Below are positions 43,906 to 58,311 of a stretch of 64,000 bases of DNA, piece after piece. The stretch comes from Termitomyces sp. T153 (lineage: Eukaryota; Basidiomycota; Agaricomycetes; Agaricales; Lyophyllaceae): NCBI GenBank assembly GCA_018296165.2, contig JACKQL020000046.1:186001-250000 (forward strand), written 5' to 3'. Below the pieces are notes generated by a model. The model was given only the letters and a program-made list of their open reading frames with translations. It was not told the origin of the DNA and made no database searches. A program made the translations under genes and the position numbers. Numbering within the stretch: the stretch's first letter is position 1; every line of letters starts with the position of its first letter.

Positions 43906-45463
43906 GGAACATCAGGCAGATGAGGCAATATTCACCATCCTCAGTGGAAACCCAAATCCACTTTTTACTAAAGATATGTCCTGAGGGAATTTCAATACAG
44001 ATTTATCAAATAATTCAAGAATGATTATACAACACTGCAGATGGCTTAAGGCCCAAGGACTGTAAATTAGAAGGAATTTCTCAGGGTCTACTTTGTGCCA
44101 CAGTGAAGTGTGAATCTAAAATCTGAAAGGACTTTGAGATGGCACTGTCTGTGGCAGAAGGATAACATGTGGGCAAGGCCAAATCAAGCAGTGTTTTGCA
44201 ATTTTCCAAAGTCAGCATGCTATTCTTGAAGATTACATACATATACTCCCAAATCTTGAATTCCGGAACAAAACACAAAGTTCTAAGTCACATTCCAGGT
44301 GTCTGCAAAACCTCCCTATCTCACAATAAATCCTGCTTGTAAGAACTGTAGTGAGCTGTATGGTAGCAACTGTAATGCATAACACAGGTCAAAAATGTCT
44401 CTCATTTCCCCTGGCATAACACATAATGAGCCACCAGTTGCTATTACTTTACTAAAAAAATTTAAGCTAAAAAATAGGCAAAATCCAGCAAGATTTCAAT
44501 ACAATTGCCTTCTATGCACTACTACCAGCTGTCCACAGCTGTCCATCATCCAAATAGGCTCAGATACTCTCTTCCACAGCACCTGCATGTAGACAACTAT
44601 CTTCCCCTTCAATGACATACTCAGATGCTGTACAATGCCTATCTGGGCCATTTCCCCCCACACCAATACCAACTGCTGCATGGACAACATGACTGAGAGG
44701 AATGTTGGAGTCATCAAGGTCCTCCTCATCATCCTCCTGAGCATCCAGCTCAATGTCAAGCATTTTTACCATGTCTGAGGTAGCATCTCATCAGGAATTC
44801 GAGCAGTTGCACGGCAAGGTTAGGAAGTACCCGACATCTTTGGGTGGACCTGTCTCTTAATTGATAATATATCACGCATCACAGGGTCCTGGTTGCTAGC
44901 TCGGAAGCAAACTGGAAAGTAACGCCCTGTCAGCGGTTGGTACCATAAATAATGCTATAGTATGCATTTCCCTTTATGATTCAAATCTTGCAATCAATCC
45001 TGTAATGCTGTATAACAACAAGTATCCCATCGGAGTGACATTGTTAGCACAAATGAGGCTATCATACTTGATCTACATATTCAAGACTTACAATAGTTGG
45101 TATTTGCCCTACAACAGGAGGTTACCTGTTGCAGAGACTGACGGGTCACTTATGGGGAGCCCATTGAGACTCACGCTTAATCATCAAATGAACATGGCGT
45201 ACGACCGCGAAAGAGAAGGGACCAAGACATGCCTAGGGCCTTGACACTTCTTTATACGGCTCATGCACTAGTATTACAGGACTGAAAGAAATGACGTGGA
45301 TCGTCCTTGCACTGATAATCACTTGAGGCTCGAAGCTCGAAGACCTGAAGGGTAGGTAGGCAGCACGCGAGCCATGCTGAGGTACCATTTTGGATTTACA
45401 TAGTGTTTGGAGACTTGTCCATCATGCAGTAATGGCATTCCATGGCTTGCATCTCCTGGGCTG
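43906..45463. other. degenerate sequence, then intergenic
   Basis: Up to about 44790 the sequence is CpG-depleted; an open minus frame at 44560-44772 (acidic DAQEDDEEDLDDSN) has no recognised domain. CpG returns at 44790, marking the edge of the second depleted block. An open plus frame at 45005-45244 shows no domain. Confidence 0.4.
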
Positions 45464-46985
45464 TCATTCGTCCTGCTCTGAGTTGTAGTCGTCATCATAC
45501 GAGCATTCGAGAAGGTCTTCCAATGATCCTACAAATATAGAATCAATAGTTTCAAGTTCTCCACTGGAGCACGACACGTCAGAATCGGACTCTGAGATAT
45601 AATCCGAGTCAGAATCGCTGGTCGTATCTTCAAAGTGCTCCGAATTGTCAATGAACCGTGTCATCAAAACAACTGGCTTGCATGGTAGCTCGTCTCCATC
45701 TACAGACGAAGATTCAACATCTTCAGAATCTTCGTCCCCATCTACAGACGGAGATCTGGTACCGTCAGAATCTTCAGACACATCCAAGCCAGAGACATAA
45801 TAGTAGTAATCCCGATTGCCAATTGTATCTTCAGAGTACCCCGAATCGTTAATGAACCGTGTGATGCCAACGACACCTGGCATGTATTGCAACTTGATTC
45901 CAGGAAATGTGAAATCGAGGACTTCATTCGGACACGACCAGATCTGGTGGTATTGCAACAGAAATGGCTTGAGTGAATCCTGTAGTGAACACTTCGCGGA
46001 ACTGCTCTAATTGAGGAAAAGCAACCTTGGCTGTTGATGGAGTCCAAATTGTATCACCATAGTGCCACCGTTCTGATTCCATTGGTCCAATATCCATCCA
46101 TTTTACATTGAGATGAGTGACAGAGACAAAAATTCCAGGATAGAGGGCGATATACTCAAGAATTGGGCAGACTTGTAGAATTTTCCGCAAGTCATTTGCT
46201 AGCGTGTAAGGGTGGACTGAGAATTGTAGATGAAGGAACGTTAGTCGGCGACCATATGTTTTGAGGAACGATGTTAAAGGTGCACCATCACAGGACGTAC
46301 AGAAAATGAATCGTCGGAGGCGAGGCACTTGCAGGAGTTGAAGCATGCGTTTCAGAGGCTTCTTATCCTCTACGCGAATGCAGAGTTCTTGCAAGCTGGG
46401 AAGAGAGAATTTTTTGTGGGCATTGATGATTTCGAGGAGTGCGTCATGTAAAATGATAGTGAGCGAGATCAAACTGTCACGAACACAGTCCAATAGCGAC
46501 AGAATGGTGGGTGTAGCTGTGTGGAGACAAAGATGGGCGATCCCGGGGTTGAGCGTAAGGATGGTAGCAGTAGATGGCAGCCTCGCCGGAAATAAAAAGT
46601 TGAATCGTTTAAGAGAGGTGCAGCTGTTGGTAATATTTTCAAGGTACCTTGCAAATGAAGCACCGTAGTGGGGGTAGACAAAGGTATAAATCGTGATCTG
46701 CTGGACAAGACTTTGGTATTTCAACGGGTCGGTCCCGAGGGTGCGAAGAAAAGTCGGAAGTTGCCTCAGATTACGGAACACGATACTTTCGTATAAGGAC
46801 CTGATTCCTGTAAGGTGCCAAGATTTACAGACCGTGGTGATGGATAACATTGTTTCCATCGCCTTCCACCACGGAGAATCGGGTCCCGCGGTAAGAGAAG
46901 AGTCAAGAAGAAATTCTGGAGCAATAGCACGAGGAAATATGAGTGATAAAATTTCAGGAGGAAGACCTGGATATTGGGCGACCAC
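45464..46985 (-). CDS. F-box/LRR-like protein with acidic tail
   Basis: From ATG 46985 the protein begins with an F-box-like region (LPPEILSLIF, FLLDSSLTAG, VCKSWHLTGIRSLYE), followed by about 250 residues of leucine-patterned sequence (SLPSLQELCI, RLTFLHLQFS, LEYIALYP) like degenerate leucine-rich repeats. The first frame runs to 45924; a candidate 46-nt intron (45938-45893, GT-AG with a weak GTCGTG donor) joins it in frame to an acidic Ser/Asp/Glu-rich tail ending at 45464, giving about 491 residues. The tail is also found in the broken copy at 38745, which supports the join. F-box proteins usually serve as substrate adaptors of SCF ubiquitin ligases through Skp1; the target is unknown. It appears to be the only intact member of four same-strand copies here. 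Confidence 0.7.
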
Positions 46986-48591
46986 TTTGAATGGCTAATA
47001 AACGGTCAATGTCCTACGCCCTTACTAGAAAAATACTCGCCAATGATGTTTTTGCCAGCGTGTTCTCCATTTATCTCGGTGATGGTTTAGACAGTGTCCA
47101 AAGAAAGCGAACGGCCGAGTAATGTGAAGGCAAAATGGGACCCTCGGCGAAAAAAAAAACTAGAGAAAACTTGTTTTGACCGCTGAAATTACAAACTCCG
47201 AATTTAAACAAGATGTCGCGTGTTTGTTTTGAGTCATATCAGTACATGTATCACGCGGGGTGAAAAATATGTCGGTAGGCCTAAAGGATAATTAAAACTA
47301 ATCTAAAATTCAAAGAGGAGACATACATGACTGGTGATGTATCAGTACGTCCTCTACGGTACATGCTCAGCAGACGCAAACGACCAAATTCTGGAGCCCT
47401 TCCTTATGACCAAGTCATACATGCTTGACTCGCATAGGTATCTATGCCGGGACGGTGATAACTTCAAGATATTTAGGGTCCTGTTCGGGGTATTCATGAG
47501 CCGCCGGTTCAGAAGAAATCAGGAATGCTGCATCCATCCTTTCAACCTCAATGGCACGCGGCGTAAGGAGCTTTTGGGACGTGCAACAGAAAAGCATCGA
47601 ATTGGAGTACTTCGTAATAAGTGACGAGCGAACGAAGTCGGGGGATAGGGGAAGGGAAGAAAATTCGAACGTTCCACCTTCGAACGGGAAGAATCAATAG
47701 AAGTAGAGGGATATGCCTGACAATGCCCAGATACGCGTATATTGTGAACTGGATGAAGAATTTCTTTGAGGCTCCGTCGATGTCCAGCTTTTGAAAGCAC
47801 GCAACGCATCGAAGGCGACAAGGGACATGAAAGATGGGGCAGATGATGTGTCGGTGTCAAGTCATGAAGGGACAATTGTCAGAGTAGTGACATGGTAGCT
47901 GGTGCAACCCGGATTGCCGTTTTCGAACGTGAAAGGTAACAAGCTGAGAACACATAAATGTCATGACTCTCTGAGTCTCGTAGCTCTCGACACCAGAGAG
48001 AAAATCCAAATATGTCATCAGCGGAATGAAATTTTGGTGTGTCCGTTATAGGAAGAGATCACTGAAAAGAATTGACATAGAGGGCAATCATAAAAAAAAT
48101 ACCACCTGAACTGATCTAATGTATGCACCATGTCGGAATCCATGAAGCTAATCTAGTTTCGTATATGTCGTGACCAAGAAGATTACAACTCTGACGGCAG
48201 AATGGATGATGAGAGAACGCTCAGCTAATTTGGATACTAGCGCCTTGATAGTTAGAATAAAGGGGTGGCAAAAGTAAAGCCGTCAACTGCCCAGAGAGAT
48301 GCATAGGAAACACCAAATGGACGGCCGACATCAAGTAACGATATTCACCTGGCCCCTTCAGCTATCTTAGACACGCCCGATTACACTGTCAGCATATGAC
48401 AGTAGCATATGACAGCATCAATCACAGAGTGAATGCAATAAGTATGGTCATTGCTTGAGCTGAAGGTGCTTAGCCACAACATCAATAGAGCCAAACACAC
48501 TGACCTTGTGTTCAGTCCATTTTTGCCAACTCGCAAGTTTGCCTTTTTCGCCATCGTCCTTGCCGTCGTTCACGTCATTGAAGCATACGAA
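46986..48591. promoter_or_regulatory. intergenic region upstream of F-box and septin genes
   Basis: 1.6 kb between two divergent genes, with normal CpG. No coding frame with a recognisable domain was found; an open minus frame at 47519-47875 is not supported. It presumably holds both promoters. TTCGAACGTTCC and TTCGAACGGG near 47665-47690 are an inverted pair of unknown meaning. Confidence 0.35.
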
Positions 48592-50121
48592 ATGACCGCT
48601 CCGCTCACTTCCTTCGATGGCATTGGTATTGCCAACCTCCCTAACCAGGCAAGCGTGTTAACCCTTTTCGTACCGGAAACTCTCATGACACGAAAGCATT
48701 CCAGAGGCACAAGATTGTTGCTAAACATGGAGCTCACTTCACCATCATGGTTGTTGGTGAGTAGTTTGATTGCTCGCTCTTCAACCACGTAGTCAATTAC
48801 TCTCAAGGCGAGTCGGGATTGGGCAAGACGACGCTGATCAACACGCTCTTTTCCACTGAACTCTCGCCCCCCAAGAACTACTCACGCCGCCACCACAAGC
48901 AACTCGACAAGTTGACAGAGGTAGAAATCATAAAGGCCGAGTTAGAGGAGAAACAATTCAAGGTCAAGCTCACGGTCATTGACACCCCAGGCTTTGGTGA
49001 CTACGTTAACAACCGCGATTCATGGACGCCCATCGTCGATTTCATCGACGACCAGCACGAAGCTTATATGCGCCAGGAGCAGCAACCTCAGCGCCACGAG
49101 AAAATCGACCTTCGCGTCCACGCCTGCTTGTACTTCATTCGGCCAACAGGTCACACGTAAGCACCTTCATCATTCCAGATATGACCAATGTTGAGTTTCT
49201 GTACACTCTAGACTCAAACCCTTGGACATTGAAATAATGAAGCGCCTGGGAACACGTGTCAATCTTATTCCCGTTATCGCTAAAGCCGATACATTGACCC
49301 AGAACGACCTATCCCTTTTCAAGCAACGGGTATTTACTTTCTCTTACTTTTATTTTCTTCGAAAATCATTTAGTTCGTTTCCTGAAGATTCGTGAAGTGA
49401 TCAAAGCGCAGGGAATCAGGACTTATACGCCTCCCATTGACCCTGACGACGAAAATACAGACCATGCACGCGCCTTGATCGAAGCCATGCCTTTTTCTAT
49501 CATTGGTTCCACTGAAGATGTCGAAGCTTCTGATGGCCGTATCGTCAAGGGTCGCAAGTACACTTGGGGTGTTGCCGAAGGTATATAGCTCTAACAATTA
49601 TCTGTTTCTCTTCATTCTACTAACCTGGCGTGCCCTTAGTTGAGAATGAGAAACACTGCGACTTCAAAAAGCTTCGTTCGCTCCTGATCCGCACGCACAT
49701 GTTGGACTTAATTTCGACCTCTGAGGAGAACCATTACGAGAATTACCGCCAACAGCAGATGGAAACACGCAAGTTTGGCGAACCCAAAGTCAAGAAAAGC
49801 GACAACCCCAAGTTCAAGGAGGAAGAAGAGCAGCTTCGGAAACGCTTCACGGAACAGGTCAAGGCCGAGGAAGCGAGATTCCGGCAATGGGAGCAACATG
49901 TACGTGGCCTTTCTTTATTGGATATCCCCTTCATAGCTCTTTTACGTTATCTTTACGTTCCGACTCGACCTGTACTGATATCGTTGCCTTTATAGCTCAT
50001 TGCGGAACGCGACCGCCTCAACAAGGACCTCGAGCAGGCACACAGCCATATCAAACAGCTAGAGGCCGAACTAGACCACCTCCAAGTCAATTTGTATGGT
50101 CGCGGTACTGGCAGACGATGA
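48592..50121 (+). CDS. CDC3: septin, Cdc3 type
   Basis: Seven exons (48592-48648, 48705-48756, 48808-49156, 49212-49329, 49388-49580, 49640-49899, 49996-50121) give 384 residues in one frame. The N-terminus [15 protein letters not shown] is characteristic of the Cdc3/AspB septin group. The GTPase domain shows GESGLGKTT (P-loop, about 37-45), [15 protein letters not shown] (G3 and following), and [10 protein letters not shown] (G4). A lysine/glutamate-rich C-terminus with [20 protein letters not shown] is a coiled coil. Septins form hetero-oligomeric filaments at septation and branching sites. The first intron uses a GC-AG pair (AG|GCAAG donor). The protein is shorter than yeast Cdc3 (about 520) because the long N-terminal extension is absent. 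Confidence 0.93.
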
Positions 50122-50510
50122 TTGCCTTCCTCATTCCTTCCTTCTATGTCATGAACTTTCTTGGACCATACCTTTCCGTTCTGCAAAAGACTGCACGGCG
50201 TCATTTACTCATATACCCTCCACTGCCTCGCTTTCTTCTTCATCCTTCTATCGTATATTCCTCCCTCCCAGTACTGTCCTTACTTAGGAGTGGACCTGAC
50301 GCTGTAACGTGTGAATCTGATTCCGAGGTCGTCGTTTTTCTTATATTGGAGTAATACACACAACGATATCGTGTCTGCTATACCCACACAACTTTGGTTA
50401 CTACTTTGTGTGATCTTATTACATATACATCAGTCTTGCTTGACTGTTTAAAGCTCGAGGTCTAATTCCGTGATCCTCGTGAAGCTTGGGCTTGCTCTTG
50501 ACTTAAATTA

Positions 50511-51091
50511 CAGCCGTTTTCATGACGTTACTTCCGGTTGTTCAGTTGTTTAGCCTGATATCCGTGGATGCCGGGCTTGCCGGAGAATAGTTACTTGTGT
50601 AAATCAACATCTTACCTTCTTCCATTATGAGGCATCACAAATCGATCGAACTGAAGAGACTGATTTTACGACTTGCACTCGTCAAGGAGTACAAATACAA
50701 TGTAATCCAGGAAATTACTGGTGTTAGCATCTGGGCCATCAAACATGTCAAGACAACATATCGTCGAACTGGTGATGTAGCCCTGAAGAGAACAGTTGAT
50801 GGACGAACGCAATGGTTTTGAAGTAACTGTAAGTACACTAGATGTCAGTAAAGGCCAATGCAACCAACTTATACAACAGTTTCTGGAGAGTTGTATCGAG
50901 AAACAGCCTGACTTATTTCTATCCGAGCTTCAAGGCTTGCTTCGAAACACATGTAGGATTGATGTGTCTCCAATACATCGGGCTTTGAAGCGGCGTGGAT
51001 TCACATTCTCCGGCAAGCCCGGCATCCACGGATATCAGGCTAAACAACTGAACAACCGGAAGTCAAAGGCCTAACGTTATGAAAACGGCTG
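50511..51091 (+). mobile_element. 581-bp Tc1/mariner-type mini-element
   Basis: Terminal inverted repeats of about 78 and 87 bp (50511-50588 and 51005-51091) start CAGCCGTTTTCAT and are near-perfect apart from a 9-bp gap. TA dinucleotides flank both ends (50509-50510, 51092-51093), the Tc1/mariner target duplication. The interior keeps the DNA-binding half of a transposase but no DDE catalytic domain, so it is non-autonomous. CpG is intact and the repeats are almost identical, so insertion looks recent. It lies about 390 bp downstream of the septin stop. Confidence 0.88.
50627..51074 (+). pseudogene. Tc1/IS630-type transposase N-terminal (HTH) remnant
   Basis: Two overlapping frames, 50627-50821 and 50796-51074, read together as helix-turn-helix modules: VIQEITGVSIWAIKHVKTTY and TGDVALK, then LESCIEKQPDLFLSELQGLL and VSPIHRALKRRGFTFSGKP. 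This is the paired-like DNA-binding region of Tc1-like transposases. A frameshift near 50800-50830 separates them. The DDE domain is missing; the last 20 or so codons lie inside the right inverted repeat, so the left repeat is an inverted copy of transposase coding sequence. It might still bind the repeats if expressed. Confidence 0.75.
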
Positions 51092-51093
51092 TA

Positions 51094-51832
51094 AGTCACT
51101 CTTGGAGAGGAACTAATTCCGAGGCCTCTCAACTAACAGGGAGTCTCCAGTGCTTCAGTTTCTTGCTCCTTGGGTCTATTGCTCTCGTATGCTACTGTGT
51201 GGCTTTCATGTCTTTCTACAACTTGAAGATCGCGAAGTTCTGATATTTCTTTGTTGCTGTTTCCTTTTCTGTTCAACTATGGCCAGCGAGAGTTAGATGA
51301 ACCTTGCGATTCAGAGAGTTCGATGATGTTTTTTCTTTTCTAGTATGCAATGAGGTGTGAAGCGTTTAGGTATCAAATTTATCATAAAGCTCAAGTACTC
51401 ATGGCCGAAATTATTTGTCCACGGTCTTCTGGTCAAACCGTGTTTGTGGCTATGTAAATTGAACGCCAAAGGCCCGAGCAGATTGTCAAATCTTTGCAGC
51501 ATGACAGAACTCCTAGTTGAGGCACACTTACCCGCGTTTAATTTCTGAACTTCGTCTCTCTGACTTATTCTCTGACAATAACATTACAGGCAGGTCAGTC
51601 TGTGTGCCCTCGAACACATTATTGATACCTTGTAACTGTATAGCTAATTCTACCAGTTTGGAGCTTGTGTGTGCAGATCAAAATATAATTCCTCAAAAGG
51701 TGGATGTAATGTCACATGACAAGCGCATCCTGTTCTTGTGTATATCTGCAACGAGGTAGAGTAGATATCAGAATAAACTCATAGTAGTAACATGGAATAG
51801 ATCGCAATTACGTGGACTGAACAAAGGTAAAC
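51094..51832. other. intergenic stretch downstream of the sugar transporter
   Basis: No supported gene or repeat; short open frames only. Confidence 0.4.
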
Positions 51833-54268
51833 TCAATGCCCAACTCCCTTTTCGAAGACAGTGATGCTTTCAACTTCATCAAAGTTATAAAGTGGTTCGA
51901 GTTCGGTCTTTCGGAAGAAGATGTAACGCTTGATCCAATACGGCAAGTAAGTCTTTGCCTGGTAGCTGATGTGACGAGAAGTGGGCACGGCAAAGACATA
52001 GTCTAGCTCCTCCAGTGTTCGTTGTTTTGTTTCTTCAACAGGACTGTCAATATGGAAATCTCCTCGAATGGAAGAAAGACGCACCGGGCATGAGGAAGAA
52101 GATCATGACAAATGCAACAACGTTTAAACCAGCGTAAAAGCCAAATGCTGATTGTTAGTATTGCATGTCTAGGTTAATACGGCATTTGAAGAGAATTTAA
52201 TTTGCGGACCTCCGACCTGTGTGAAAGCAGCTTGGATACGAGGGAACGATATTGAAAGCACTGATGCCCAAAACAGATTCGTCGCCACGGCCCAGGACAT
52301 CCCCATCTCTCTATGTGTTAAGGGGAAGACTTCAGCGGAATATGTGAAAGGTACAGGACCTTCTCCAGGGGAGTAGAACGCTGAGATTTAAAACTCAAGA
52401 TGTTGCATTCGCAGTCAAGTAGAATCTGCAACGTACCCCCGAATATGAAGACGAAGAGAGCAATACAGGGAACACGGGCACTATTTCCTATCGGAATGAA
52501 GAATGAAAAGCCGGCAGCTAGTAAAGTCCATGCCATGTTGGGAAAAGTGAATAGCAAGAGATTACGCCGACCAAAGGTGTCAATTGTCTACGAAAATCCA
52601 ACGTCAATCATTGGTAGAGTATCAAGATGAGTGTCAACTTACCCAGACAGCAGGAAAGGCAAATACCCAGTTGACCATACCGAAGCCCCAAGATGCGAGG
52701 AGAGCCTGCTTGTTGGTAAAATTGGCCAAGGAAAAAATGCTTGAGGAGTAAAATGCAATGATGTTGATTCCGCACATCTGTTGTGCAATCATGACGACGA
52801 AGCTAGCAAGAGTTGCACGCCGAATACGAGGAATGGTAAAAAGTTCGAAGAACCGAGTGGCGTAGCTTGAACCTTTCAGAACCGTGAATTCCTCGACCAG
52901 CTGCCGGTGGACGTAATATAGGTCCCTTGCAGCTTGTAACTCGCTATTCCGTAGACGTCTGAATGATTTATACGCATCATGATAACGACCTTTCTTCATG
53001 AGCCAGCGAGGAGATTCTAACCAAATCTCATTAGAACGTATACAAAACTAGAACGAACAATTACCAGGGCAAAGATAAATCAGCAGTGTGAGGGGAATGG
53101 CGGGTATAAAGGCAGATGCGATCTGAAAACGCCAGGCATTTCTACCAACGTCAAGAAAGACCAGGTTTGCGCTGAAACCAAGCATGATGCCGAAGGCAGT
53201 CTGAAATTGTCAATAAAGAGACAAGAAGGGTGGTAGGGGAGAAATCTTCGTACCCAAAGCTGCCACGACATTACAAGACCTCCGCGAATGCTTGCCGGAG
53301 TATTTTCAGCAGCAAAAACAGGTGACGTAGACGCTTTCGGACCCATTCCAAGACCGAGAAGCAAGCGACAAACCTAGATGTTGACGGTGAGGTGACTTTC
53401 AAGTCGGACAGGGCGTGTACTGACCAAGAGTTGTGGCCAAGTTTGACAGAAGCCCTGTCCCAAAACTGAAAAGATACAAAATATTCCACAAAAGAACAAT
53501 GTCCCCCGACGACCGAGGAGGTGATTCAGAGGGTCTGTGAGCCAACAGCCCAGGAGACTGGAAGCAACGTATGGACTGGACGGACACGTTGGCCATCTTC
53601 CTGCGTCTGAAAGAGAGAGGCGTCTTACCCGGAATTGATCAAACCGACAATCCATTGATGATTTGCAGCGTTGGGGGCGCCCGTAGCAATAGAAATTCCG
53701 AATTCATCCGGAAAAGACAAGTTAGCTCCATTGGAACCTGTCTGATCCCATCCCCTATTCAGAGAGCAGTCAAAGCTCGGTAGCGCACAAACAGTGAGAA
53801 ACTCACTGCACAGCGGCAGCGAGACTACATACGACGACGGTCATGTATAAATCTCGGGGCTGGGACCATTTATCTAGAATCATGAACATGAGTCACGTAG
53901 TGGCCTGAAGATATATATTTTGGAACAAACGTGTTCTTTCTCTGCGTATGACCTCCTTGTCTTTCTCGTCCAATTCTGAGATATTCTCGAAGTCCTTTGG
54001 GTTTTGCGCAATGAGAGCACCCTTTCTTAGAAGAGGCGCAATATCCAGCATATCCTGTTCTCTTGCGAAACTGTCTACCTGTGAAAGGAGCCTCTCCTTC
54101 GGTATGCCATGCAAAGGGTTTTGAATCCTGTCGAACACGACAAGGTTGGTTTGTGCTCATGTTCCGAATCCAACGACCTCACCTTGCTTGAACATTGTTA
54201 GTAAGGTCGATTTTGTCCTGCTGTTCTTCGTCGTAGCTGACGTCGTTCTTAATTTTTTCGGTGGACAT
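51833..54268 (-). CDS. MFS sugar porter
   Basis: Twelve exons (54268-54183, 54127-53931, 53873-53807, 53754-53629, 53575-53425, 53373-53254, 53200-53065, 53016-52643, 52587-52437, 52380-52210, 52147-52085, 52032-51833) give 613 residues, all introns GT-AG and 48-62 nt. A cytosolic N-terminus of about 115 residues precedes twelve predicted membrane spans. Sugar-porter signatures are present: HLLGRRG after span 2, [12 protein letters not shown] in the central loop, [15 protein letters not shown] in span 7, DTFGRRN after span 8 and [12 protein letters not shown] after span 12. The long N-terminus with IPKERL and [10 protein letters not shown] followed by [11 protein letters not shown] is typical of a fungal sub-branch. 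Substrate is probably a hexose or related polyol, by family only. The small first exon was chosen because it joins in frame and begins with ATG. Confidence 0.9.
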
Positions 54269-55224
54269 TGGTCGAGATAGGAGGAGAACGCAAAGAGGGG
54301 CAGGCGATTCCGATCCGGACGAGGTCCTTTTTTAAGAGAAGCAGAAGTACGGTTCTGATCCATCAGACCAACGAGAGCCGGAACCTGGCGCCGGGTATGC
54401 AGGATAAAATATGGGGAAAATATGGGGAACAACATCATGTTGTGGAGTAAAAGTTTATTTGACGCGGCAATTCTCATGCGGGAAGCAGCAATTATCAGGG
54501 TTCCGAGTTGAGTCACCAGCTCTTGTGAGTAAATGAAGACCTAGTATGCAGGCGTCGGACGCGTGATCCTCCCAAACATGGGAATTTCAGGCGCCCAGCG
54601 GCCCGACAACTTTTTTTTGACCGTCCAGCTCACAGCCCCGACGCGTGGCCGACCATAGTAATGATAACATCCGAGGATAAGAATTATTTCTAGCATAGAA
54701 AGACAGAGAACGACAAAAACATATCATGCTAGGTCCTAGATCGTGTTGGTCCTAACATATCCATGAGGCGATCGCTCAAAACTTGAGCTGGCCTTTTCAC
54801 TCGCTCAGAGCATGTGAACAGTAAGGTTATCCGGTGAACGGCAGATGACGTGATATCTGAATGGAGGCAAATTGGTGGAGCTACCTAGCGGAGTTTTTTT
54901 CACGGGCTTCCATATCGAAGATTGCAAGCCCATATGAAGAGCTTGATCTCGGTTACTTGGCGCTGCACAAGACACGACCGTATCGAGCGATCGTGCTGTC
55001 CATTGACCATCCACGATTGTCCATGGATAGGCTGTACCGAATTCGAGACTATTGATTCGAACAGTCGATAGAAAATGCTTTTACTGCGTCATGCGGAATT
55101 CCTGTGAAACATCGTGAAACAGAATCAAGATAGTCTACATTCTCATCCAACTACTTGCTTTAGTATCTACTATAAAGGAGACCAAAAGCCTTCTACAAAG
55201 CCGTAAAGAGCGGAGCTGATCCAT
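54269..55224. other. intergenic stretch between transporter start and helicase end
   Basis: About 950 bp with normal composition. It holds the sugar-porter promoter on the minus strand; no recognisable gene. Open frames (54861-55055 plus, 55014-54805 minus) are unsupported. Confidence 0.4.
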
Positions 55225-58033
<2,809 letters not shown>

Positions 58034-58311
58034 TGAGGGATTTTCAGTTGTTTGAGGTAGCAGAGGCCTGAGCTTCCTAACGGATGATGGACAGGTTGCT
58101 TCACCTTGGAAAACTTTGTGACTATTACCGCCACGTGACAAGATCAGGATATCGGGCTCAGAAACTAATTACGGTCACGTTTTCAAATTTCATTATCTGG
58201 GTCATCGATAGGTAGTAGAGGTCGATCTTTCGATCTCGAATTGATCCTGACTCACCGCTTTTGATAAAACTTTCTACTCACAACCTTGATACCCACACGA
58301 ACGACTGACAA
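58034..58311. promoter_or_regulatory. divergent promoter between PRP43 and tyrosyl-tRNA synthetase
   Basis: 278 bp separate the two start codons on opposite strands. The shared intergenic region suggests a bidirectional promoter; no clear TATA box was seen. Confidence 0.5.

Noticed and set aside
45005..45244. 79-codon plus frame
   Set aside because: No domain, no intron structure and no family resemblance.
50887..51091. Autonomous Tc1 transposase
   Set aside because: The DDE catalytic domain is absent; only the DNA-binding part remains.
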